Source: an uncultured delta proteobacterium
GTDB taxonomy: Bacteria; Myxococcota_A; Polyangia; Polyangiales; Ga0077539
Direction: 5' to 3'
DNA length: 7,257 nucleotides
Assembly: GCA_903860995.1 (NCBI GenBank)
Contig: CAIOSS010000252.1
Span: 1 to 7,257 of the forward strand
The position numbers and the translations under genes were made by a program. A model generated the notes under the pieces. The model saw nothing but the letters and a program-made list of their open reading frames with translations, ran no database searches and had not been told where the DNA came from. Positions 1-5,802 of this stretch are shown one piece after another (position 1 is the first letter of the stretch; each line of letters starts with the position of its first letter).

Positions 1-443
1 CCCGCTGGGCCCGCCGGCTCGCGCTCCCGTTGGCCCTCACCGCCGTCGCCGTGCTGGCCGTCACCGTCGCGCTCGCGCTGCAACCACCGCCAGCGCCCGC
101 GCAGGCCGCGCCACCAGTCATGCAAGCGTCTCCAGCGCCCGTGCATGTCTCCCCGGCACCCATGCATGCCTCTCCCACGGCCCTGCAACCCTCTCCGACT
201 CCTGTGCAAGCGCCCGCGGCGCCTGTGCCGACAGTCGCCGCGCCCGCGAGCGTCACCGTGACGGTGCAGCCCTGGGGCAGCGCGACCCTGGACGGGCGAT
301 CGATCCCGACGGGGCGCTCGGTGCGGGTGCCCGCCGGGGCGCACACCGTCGCGGCCAGCCAGCCGGGCGGGCGCAGCACCTCCCGACGCATCAACCTCGC
401 GCCCGGGGAGAGCGCGCGCGTGCGGCTGGAGATCCCCCGCTAG
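1..443 (+). CDS. C-terminal part of a membrane-anchored PEGA-domain protein (possibly a Ser/Thr protein kinase)
   Basis: The frame is open from the left edge (first full codon at 3) to TAG at 441-443, so the gene starts upstream of the window. The visible residues begin with a basic stretch (RWARR), followed by one hydrophobic transmembrane helix of about 20 residues (LALPLALTAVAVLAVTVALA). Next comes a proline/alanine-rich linker of about 50 residues, then a final segment of about 60 residues (roughly 246-440) with PEGA-domain features: a beta-strand VTVTVQPWGSATLDG, the turn after DG, VPAGAHTV, and a terminal APGESARVRLEI strand. PEGA domains are small extracytoplasmic beta domains. In Myxococcota they often end Ser/Thr kinases with the order kinase, basic juxtamembrane, TM, Pro-rich linker, PEGA, which matches what is visible. 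The kinase part cannot be seen, so the kinase assignment is inference. The TTG at 30 falls inside the TM helix and is not a likely start. Confidence 0.72.
   Translation, partial: RWARRLALPLALTAVAVLAVTVALALQPPPAPAQAAPPVMQASPAPVHVSPAPMHASPTALQPSPTPVQAPAAPVPTVAAPASVTVTVQPWGSATLDGRSIPTGRSVRVPAGAHTVAASQPGGRSTSRRINLAPGESARVRLEIPR
117..242 (+). repeat. Six degenerate 21-bp tandem repeats encoding a Pro-rich heptad linker
   Basis: Within the PEGA protein the linker reads as consecutive 7-codon units: VMQASPA, PVHVSPA, PMHASPT, ALQPSPT, PVQAPAA, PVPTVAA. The common pattern is P-V/M-Q/H-x-S-P-A/T, giving 6 x 21 = 126 bp. The first four units are the best conserved and the last two have decayed. Such linkers usually form an extended stalk between a membrane helix and an extracytoplasmic domain. 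The repeat is in frame, so unit gain or loss would change only the stalk length. Confidence 0.7.
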
Positions 444-465
444 CGACCGTCACCCGACCGTCAAA
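444..465 (+). promoter_or_regulatory. 11-bp-period direct repeat upstream of ppx/gppA, Pho-box-like
   Basis: The 62-nt gap between the PEGA gene stop and the phosphatase start contains cgaccgtca twice (444-452 and 455-463), exactly 11 bp apart. The core CCGTCA recurs with one helical-turn spacing, the same geometry as PhoB boxes (7-bp CTGTCAT-like half-sites at 11-bp intervals), and differs from that half-site at one of six core bases. A further CTGTCG occurs at 481-486, one base off register. The site lies about 40 nt upstream of the start codon of a polyphosphate/ppGpp-metabolising gene, which suits phosphate control. The link to PhoB is inference; other regulators also use direct repeats, and no clear -35/-10 pair is visible. 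Confidence 0.35.
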
Positions 466-505
466 CACGGCGGGCCCGATCTGTCGTAAAGAGTGGGGCA
501 ACGCA

Positions 506-2066
506 ATGCCCCGCTTCGCAGCCATCGATGTCGGATCCAACGCGATGCGCCTCCGGGTCGTCGAGGCGCTCTCCCCCGATCAGGTGCGCGAGGTCGCCGC
601 CGAGCGCGCGCCGGTGCGCCTCGGGCACGATGTCTTCCTCACCGGCCGGCTCGCGCCCTCCGCGGCGCTCGAGGCCGTCGACGCGCTCAAGGCCTTCCGC
701 GACGTGATGAAGGAGGCCGGCGTCGACGGCTACCGCGCCGTGGCCACCAGCGCCGTGCGCGAGGCGCAGAACGCCGACCTGCTCATCGAGCGCGCCGAGC
801 GCGAGGCGGGCATCAAGCTCGACGTCATCGAAGGCGTCGAGGAGGCGCGGCTGGTGCTCGTGGCGGTGCGCCACGCGGTCAACCTCAAGGGCCGCCGCGC
901 GCTGCTGGTCGACATCGGCGGCGGCAGCGTCGAGCTCACCCTGCTCACCGACCAGGCGCCGCACGCGTCGGTGTCGCTCCCGATGGGCACCGTGCGGCTC
1001 CACGAGGCCTTCCTCGACCACGAGAGCGCCGTGTCCACCGAGCGCCGCGCCCTCTTGATGGAGTACATCGAGCGCTCGCTGGGCGAGGCGGAGTTTCTGC
1101 CCCGGGTCGAAGCCCGAGCTGGTGGTCGCCACGGGCGGCAACGCCGAGGCCATCTCGGCGCTGTGCCCCTTCGCCACCGCCGACGGCAACGGCATCGACG
1201 TGGCCGCCATGCTCGCGCTGCGCGACGAGATGGCCGCCCTCACCCCGCGCGCCCGCCGCGAGCGCTACGGCCTCCGGGGCGACCGCGCGGACGTCATCGT
1301 GCCCGCCCTCTTCGTCCTCTCCGCCGTGGCCGAGGCCGCGGGCGCGACCAGCATCACCACCCCCGGCGTCGGGCTGAAGGACGGCATCCTGGCCGAGCTC
1401 GTCGACCGCGCGTTTCGCGTGTGGGACGTGCCCGGCGAGGCCGCCGAGGTCGAGGCCCAGGCCCTGGCGCTCGGGCGCAAGTACCGCTTCGACGAGGCCC
1501 ACGCGAAGCACGTCGCGGCCATGTCCGTCTCGCTCTTCGATCAGTGCGCCGACCTGCACCACCTCGGGCCCGAGGAGCGCTCGCTGCTCAAACTGGCCGC
1601 CCTCCTGCACGACGTCGGCGACTTCGTGGGCTTCGACGCGCACCACAAGCACACCTACTACCTCGTCACGCACTCCGACCTCATGGGCCTGTCGCCCGAG
1701 CAGAAGGAGGTCGTGGCCAACGTGGCGCGCTACCACCGCAAGTCGCTGCCCGACCTGTCGCACCCGGGCTACCGCAAGCTCGACCGGCGGCTGCGCACGG
1801 TGGTGCGCAAGCTCGCGGCGCTGCTGCGGGTGGCCGATGCGTTCGACCGCGAGCACCAGGGCAAGGTGCTCGACGTGGCGGTGCGCATCACGCCGGGCCG
1901 GCTGTCCCTGCGGGCGACGCCCAACCCCCTCACCACGGGCAACCGCGACCTCTCCCTCGAACGCTGGACGGCGCTGCGAAAGGCCGACCTCATGGAGGAG
2001 GTCTTCGCGTGCGAGGTGAAGGTCGACGGGGCCGAGGGGATGGCGCCGACGAAGTCGTTCCAGTAG
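506..2066 (+). CDS. ppx/gppA: Ppx/GppA family exopolyphosphatase / pppGpp phosphohydrolase with C-terminal HD-like domain, frameshifted
   Basis: This enzyme family removes terminal phosphate from polyphosphate or converts pppGpp to ppGpp in the cytoplasm. The actin-like N-terminal half shows the family motifs in order: DVGSNAMRL (residues 8-16), ATSAVREAQN (80-89), IEGVEEARL with the presumed catalytic Glu (108-116), DIGGGSVEL (136-144) and SLPMGTVRL. The reading frame then changes near 1100-1106. In the next frame the match resumes with KPELVVATGGNAEAIS and GVGLKDGIL, followed by an HD-like domain (AALLHDVGDFVGF, HKHTYYLV, ARYHRK, LLRVADAFDR). Allowing the shift, the product is about 519 residues, the length of long Ppx/GppA proteins. 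ATG 506 is preferred because DVGSN follows at the usual distance; a weak gagtgg precedes it. Ppx and GppA cannot be separated by eye. The shift falls inside a conserved domain, so these are not two natural genes: it is a sequencing error, an inactivating mutation, or less likely programmed frameshifting. Confidence 0.88.
1097..1112 (+). other. ppx/gppA: Frameshift site in ppx/gppA (CCCCGGG run)
   Basis: The upstream frame reads ctg ccc cgg gtc gaa and soon loses family resemblance. The downstream frame reads tcg aag ccc gag ctg gtg gtc gcc acg ggc ggc, which restores the expected KPELVVATGG motif. The change falls in the run CCCCGGG at 1100-1106. Removing one base from the run gives a continuous LPRSKPELVV. 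The same run contains CCC-C, a sequence on which tRNA-Pro can slip +1, so slippage is formally possible. Confidence 0.75.
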
Positions 2067-2147
2067 CGCCGCGGGCGTCGACCGCGACAACGGCGAAGCC
2101 CACCGGGGCATTGCGGCGCCGCGGCGATCGCGCTGTCATCCCGCGCC

Positions 2148-2930
2148 ATGAGCGACCCCACGCTGACCCTCGAGACCCGCGGCCACGTCCTGCTCGTCGG
2201 GCTCTCCCGCCCGGCGAAGCGCAACGCCTTCAACCTCCAGATGCTGCGCGAGCTCGCCGAGGCCTACGGGCGCCTCGAAGACGACCCCGAGCTCCGCTGC
2301 ATGGTGCTCTTCGCCCACGGCGACCACTTCACCGCGGGCCTCGACCTGGGCGAGGTGGGCCCGCACGTGGCTGCCGGCGGGGGCCTGCACGTCGAGGGCG
2401 GCGTCGACCCGCTCGACCTCGTCGGGCGGCGGCGCGTGAAGCCCGTGGTGATGGCCGTGCAGGGCTACTGCTACACCGTCGGCGTCGAGCTGGCGCTCGC
2501 GGCCGACGTGGTGGTGGCGTCGCGGGACGCGCGCTTCACGCAGTTCGAGGTGCGCCGCGGCATCATGCCCTTCGGCGGCGCCACGCTGCGCTTCGCCCAG
2601 GTGGCGGGATACCAGAACGCCATGCGCTACATGCTCACCGGCGACGCCTTCGACGCCGACGAGGCGCGGCGCATCGGCGTGGCGCAGGAGGTCACCGACG
2701 CGGGCCAGCAGGTGGCGCGGGCCATCGCGCTGGGCGAGAGCATCGCCGCGCAGGCGCCGCTCGCGGTGCAGGCGACGCGGGTCAACGCGCGGCTGGCGAT
2801 GGAGCAGGGCCACGCGGCGGCGCACGCGGCGCTGATGCCCGCCGCGCGGGCGCTGATGGCGAGCGAGGACGCGGCGGAGGGCCTGCGGTCCTTCGTCGAG
2901 CGGCGCGAGGCGGTCTTTCGGGGGCGCTGA
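2148..2930 (+). CDS. Enoyl-CoA hydratase/isomerase (crotonase) family protein
   Basis: This 260-residue protein has the normal crotonase length and is complete. Crotonases act on acyl-CoA thioesters in the cytoplasm, typically hydrating enoyl-CoA in fatty-acid or branched-chain amino-acid breakdown. Visible landmarks are SRPAKRNAFN near residues 20-29 (CoA binding), the first oxyanion-hole strand HFTAGLDL (60-67), the second oxyanion-hole segment GYCYTVGVELALAAD (106-120) and FEVRRGIMPFGGATLRF (133-149). By alignment with rat mitochondrial hydratase, both catalytic glutamates are present: Glu114 in GVELAL and Glu134 in QFEVRRG. This supports hydratase over isomerase or hydrolase activity. The usual GGG of the second motif is TVG here. 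The C-terminus EGLRSFVERREAVFRGR is typical of the family. It starts at ATG 2148, 81 nt after the phosphatase stop, without an obvious Shine-Dalgarno. The exact substrate is not predictable. Confidence 0.9.
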   Translation: MSDPTLTLETRGHVLLVGLSRPAKRNAFNLQMLRELAEAYGRLEDDPELRCMVLFAHGDHFTAGLDLGEVGPHVAAGGGLHVEGGVDPLDLVGRRRVKPVVMAVQGYCYTVGVELALAADVVVASRDARFTQFEVRRGIMPFGGATLRFAQVAGYQNAMRYMLTGDAFDADEARRIGVAQEVTDAGQQVARAIALGESIAAQAPLAVQATRVNARLAMEQGHAAAHAALMPAARALMASEDAAEGLRSFVERREAVFRGR

Positions 2931-3204
2931 TCGGCGGGCGATCGCGGCGGCCTGGCCTGGCTCGGCGCGCTGGGCGGCCTCGGGTCGTCGCCCACGCTGG
3001 GCGCCGCGTTCGGCCTCCTGCTCGCCCTCTCGGCGCGCTACTGGATGAGCCCCGCCGCGCCTGTCGTGGTGGTGCACTCCTCCTCCCGCGCCGTCGGGCC
3101 CGTCGAGGGCGGTCCGATCGGCCTCATCGCCCCCCCGAGGACAGCGACGAGAGCGACGGCGCGCCCGCCGGGGTTCATGGCGTGGCTGGTGGCGCTCGCC
3201 GCCC
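2931..3204. other. Convergent intergenic region with a hydrophobic coding-like remnant
   Basis: These 274 bp separate two convergent genes and contain no gene I can support. On the plus strand, the crotonase frame continues open after its stop from 2931 into the next gene with GC-rich third positions. It reads like a membrane segment (GGLAWLGALGGLG, then GAAFGLLLALSARYWM) but has no ATG, GTG or TTG before the ATG at 3045. On the minus strand a 46-codon frame (3178-3038, starting MNPGGRAVALVAVLGG) begins 26 nt after the carboxyltransferase stop; it shares the same third positions, so composition cannot choose between them. Neither has a clear ribosome-binding site. No strong hairpin with a T-tract was found, although the convergent layout calls for termination here. 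Confidence 0.4.
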
Positions 3205-4776
3205 TCAGACGGGCATCACGCCGCGCTTCTTCCACGGCCGCTCGAGCTTCTTGTGCTGCGCCAGCTCCAGGCCCCAGGCGAGCACCTTGCGCGTGTCCCT
3301 CGGGTCGATGACGTCGTCGACGAGCCCCCAGCCCGCGACCTTGTACACGTCGATGTACCCCTGGATCATCTCCACCATCTGCTGCTTCATCTCCGGCGGC
3401 ATCGCCTCCCCGCGGAAGAGCTTGCGCGACGCGATGCCCACCATCCCCTCCGCGCCCATCACGGAGATCTCCGCCCCCGGCCAGGCCACCAGCAGGTCGG
3501 GCTCGTACGCGCGCCCGCACATCACGAAATACCCCGCGCCGTAGGCCTTGCGCGTCACCACGGTGAGCTTCGGCACCGTCGCCGCGCTCATCGCGTGCAG
3601 CATCTTCGCGCCGTGCCGGATGATCCCCGCGTGCTCGACCCTCGTGCCCACCATGAAGCCCGGCGTGTCCTGGAAGAACACCAGCGGGATGTTGAACGCG
3701 TCGCACAGCTGGATGAAGTGCGCGCCCTTGTCCGCCGCGTCGATGTCGAGCACCCCGCCGAGGTGCATCGGGTTGTTGGCCACGACCCCCACCGAGCGCC
3801 CGTTGATGCGCGCGAGGCAGGTGATGAGGTTGCGCGCGTAGCGTGGCTTGAGGTCGAAGACGGTGCCGTGGTCGACCACGGCCTTGATGACCTTGTACAT
3901 GTCGAAGGCGCGCCGGGGTGAGTCGGGCACCAGGTCGATGAGCGACTCCTCGCGCCGCTCGATGGGGTCGGTGCACTCCACGACCGGCGGCGCCTCCTCG
4001 CAGTGCGAGGGGAAGTACGAGAGGTACGCGCGCACGGCCTTGATGCAGCTCGCGTCGTCGGGGTACTCGCCGTCGCCCACGCCGCTCGTCTCGCAGTGCA
4101 CCTTCGATCCGCCGAGCACCTGCTCCTCGACGTCCTCGCCCGTCACGGCCTTCACCAGCGGCGGGCCCGCGAGGGCCATCGAGCCGATGTTCTTCACCAT
4201 CGGCACGAAGTCCGACAGGCCCGGGATGTACGCCGTGCCCGCCGCGCCGGGGCCCACCATCGCCGCCACCTGCGGCACCACCCCGCTCATGATCACCTCC
4301 TCGCGGAAGAGGTGGCCGCTGCCGGCGAAGCGCGAGATCTCGTCCTCGCTCCCCCTCCCCGGCTCGATGCGCGCCCCCGCCGAGTCGATGAACCACACCA
4401 TCGGGTGCCGGCCCTTCAGCGCCATCTCGCGCATCCGGGTGACCTTCACCTCGCCCACCTCGCCGATCGATCCGCCCTTCACCGTGAAGTCGTACGCGGC
4501 CGCGCACACCACGCGCCCGTCGACCTTGCCGAAGCCGCACACCACGGCGTCGGCGGCGGGCTTGTCGGCCCCGTCGGGCCCCGCCGCGATGCCCATCTGC
4601 GTGCCGTGCGCGCCGACCTCAAAGAACACCCCCTCGTCGAAGAAGAGCGCGAAGCGCTCGCGCGCGGAGAGCTTCCCCCGCTCGTGCTGCCGGGCGACCT
4701 TGTCCGCCCCGCCCATCTCCTGGATCTTCGCGCGCCGGGCCTCCAGCGCCGCCACCCGCTCCCGCATCGTCGGCAT
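3205..4776 (-). CDS. Acyl-CoA carboxylase carboxyltransferase (beta) subunit, PccB/MccB-like
   Basis: This 523-residue protein is the subunit that transfers carboxyl from carboxybiotin to an acyl-CoA (propionyl-, methylcrotonyl- or related). Visible features are RQHERGKLSARERFALFFDEG (about 29-49), GGSIGEVGEVKV (101-112), IDSAGARIEPG (130-140), the first oxyanion-hole loop VGPGAAGTAYIPGLSDF (174-190), CDAFNIPLVFFQDTPGFMVG (358-377), HAGIIRHGAKML (382-393) and the second loop RKAYGAGYFVMCGRAYEP (409-426) with AWPGAEISVMGAEG (431-444). The text mixes PccB-like parts (AGIIRHGAKML, TVPKLTVVTRKAYG) with MCC-beta-like parts (GFMVG, GAGYFVMCGRAY), so the substrate is uncertain. ATG 4776 is chosen because a GGAG lies 8 nt upstream and the family N-terminus starts there; the frame stays open further upstream only as low-complexity shadow. 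It is the last gene of a minus-strand unit, 22 nt after the membrane-protein gene. No biotin carboxylase/carrier partner is in the window. Confidence 0.9.
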   Translation of the reverse strand: MPTMRERVAALEARRAKIQEMGGADKVARQHERGKLSARERFALFFDEGVFFEVGAHGTQMGIAAGPDGADKPAADAVVCGFGKVDGRVVCAAAYDFTVKGGSIGEVGEVKVTRMREMALKGRHPMVWFIDSAGARIEPGRGSEDEISRFAGSGHLFREEVIMSGVVPQVAAMVGPGAAGTAYIPGLSDFVPMVKNIGSMALAGPPLVKAVTGEDVEEQVLGGSKVHCETSGVGDGEYPDDASCIKAVRAYLSYFPSHCEEAPPVVECTDPIERREESLIDLVPDSPRRAFDMYKVIKAVVDHGTVFDLKPRYARNLITCLARINGRSVGVVANNPMHLGGVLDIDAADKGAHFIQLCDAFNIPLVFFQDTPGFMVGTRVEHAGIIRHGAKMLHAMSAATVPKLTVVTRKAYGAGYFVMCGRAYEPDLLVAWPGAEISVMGAEGMVGIASRKLFRGEAMPPEMKQQMVEMIQGYIDVYKVAGWGLVDDVIDPRDTRKVLAWGLELAQHKKLERPWKKRGVMPV

Positions 4777-4783
4777 CGTGTCG

Positions 4784-4790
4784 TCTCCTA
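4784..4790 (-). promoter_or_regulatory. Shine-Dalgarno TAGGAGA for the carboxyltransferase gene
   Basis: Read on the minus strand, TAGGAGA lies just before ATG 4776, with its GGAG core 8 nt from the start codon. It is the clearest ribosome-binding site in the window and decides the start of the carboxyltransferase over the upstream in-frame possibilities. It sits in the 22-nt gap after the membrane-protein stop codon, which suggests co-transcription with independent initiation. Confidence 0.7.
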
Positions 4791-4798
4791 TCAGGGTC

Positions 4799-5758
4799 TC
4801 AGGAATTGCCGGGCGCCACCGACCGGGTGATCCGCGCGATGATCTCGCCCCCGACGCCGCCGCCGAGAACCCCCACCAGCCCCGCGGCCAGCAGGTCGGA
4901 CGGCATCGAGGCCCGCGTGAAGTGCCCATGCAGGTAGAACGTGAACGCCAGCACCACGCCCATCGCGGCCGCGTAGGCCGACTCGATCTTGCGGCGCGAC
5001 ACCTTCACGTCGACCCAGAGCACCGCCACCGCGAGCAGCGCGAAGAGCGTCGCGAGCATCGTCTGCGAGAAGGGCTCGGCGCGCACCACCACCCGCAGCG
5101 GCGGCTGCACCGACTCGGGCAGCCGGTCGAGGATGATCGTCAGCGGCCCTGCGCCGTGGACGGTGTCGAGCACGTGCCGCGAGGCCACCACCGCCGACAC
5201 CCGCCGCTCGGCGCCCGCCCCCTCGTCCGTCGTGCGCTGGAACACACCCCGCACGCGCTCCTCCGTCGTCCCTCGGGCCGCGGTGACCTCGAAGTGCGCC
5301 TGCGCCTCGGTGCCGACGTCGGGCCGGAACGCCCCTTCGGCCTCCAGAACCACCGTCGCCGCCGCGCCGCGCACCACCACCTCGGCGCGGTCGCCGGGGC
5401 GCGTGAGCTGCACCACCGACTGCGGGGCCGGGGGGTGCAGGGTGATCGCCGCCGGGCCGAGCGTGGCGAGCAGCACCGCCACCGTCACCGCCCGCAGCAT
5501 CGGCCGAAGCCGGTCGCCGTCGGGGAGGGTCGTGGTGTGGTCCCACGCGACGTACGCGAGGCCCAGCATCCCGAGCGCGACCAGCGCCGTCGCCGCGTAC
5601 ACGCCGAAGCGGGCCGAGCGGGTGATCGTGAGGACGAGCCCGCCGAGCACCGCCGCCGCGGTGAGGTACGGGAGGTATTTCGTCAGCTCCGACGGGGGCT
5701 CGAACTCCGCCCGCTGCTGGTTGCTGATGCGCTTGGACGAAGGCTCCGGGGTCGCCAT
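4799..5758 (-). CDS. Six-helix membrane protein with a beta-rich extramembrane domain, unknown function
   Basis: This 319-residue protein matches no family I recognise. A polar N-terminus of about 27 residues (MATPEPSSKRISNQQ...) precedes three hydrophobic helices at about 28-46, 51-72 and 87-107. A soluble segment of about 125 residues follows (108-232), rich in alternating hydrophobic/charged strands (RAEVVVRGAAATVVLEAEG, VSAVVASRHVLDTV, PLTIILDRLP, LRVVVRAEP). Then come three more helices at about 233-251, 261-279 and 286-307, the last very glycine-rich (GLVGVLGGGVGGEIIA). A basic loop VKVSRRK follows helix 4. There is no cleavable signal peptide. ATG 5758 is preferred because GAGG precedes it by 5 nt and everything upstream in frame is Arg/Gly/Ala-rich shadow. 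It lies between the regulator (44-nt gap) and the carboxyltransferase (22-nt gap), so co-transcription is likely. Transport, sensing or scaffolding roles are all possible; the sequence does not decide. Confidence 0.75.
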   Translation of the reverse strand: MATPEPSSKRISNQQRAEFEPPSELTKYLPYLTAAAVLGGLVLTITRSARFGVYAATALVALGMLGLAYVAWDHTTTLPDGDRLRPMLRAVTVAVLLATLGPAAITLHPPAPQSVVQLTRPGDRAEVVVRGAAATVVLEAEGAFRPDVGTEAQAHFEVTAARGTTEERVRGVFQRTTDEGAGAERRVSAVVASRHVLDTVHGAGPLTIILDRLPESVQPPLRVVVRAEPFSQTMLATLFALLAVAVLWVDVKVSRRKIESAYAAAMGVVLAFTFYLHGHFTRASMPSDLLAAGLVGVLGGGVGGEIIARITRSVAPGNS

Positions 5759-5802
5759 GAAGGCCTCGGGCTCTACCACAGCCGCGCCCGGGCCGCGAAG
5801 CG

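Noticed and set aside
2929..2943. Small inverted repeat GATCG-gcggg-CGATC at the crotonase stop as a terminator
   Set aside because: The stem is only 5 bp, there is no T-tract, and it overlaps the stop codon. It is not convincing.
3107..3132. GGGCG...CGCCC pairing in the convergent gap as a bidirectional terminator
   Set aside because: The stem is 5 bp with a 16-nt loop that contains its own palindrome CCGATCGG. There is no U-rich tail on either strand.
3038..3178. 46-codon minus-strand frame after the carboxyltransferase (MNPGGRAVALVAVLGG...)
   Set aside because: It has no clear ribosome-binding site, and it shares third-position composition with the plus-strand frame, so coding bias does not support it. 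It is kept only as a note.
1106..3544. Very long plus-strand frame continuing the phosphatase start frame (about 1,012 codons in total)
   Set aside because: After about 1105 it reads as Arg/Gly/Ala/Pro-rich low-complexity sequence and runs across the crotonase and into the antisense carboxyltransferase. The lack of stops is a result of high GC content.
4777..4929. N-terminal extension of the carboxyltransferase to 4929
   Set aside because: The extension overlaps the membrane-protein gene and reads as Trp/Arg/Gly-rich nonsense. A strong Shine-Dalgarno and the family N-terminus support ATG 4776.
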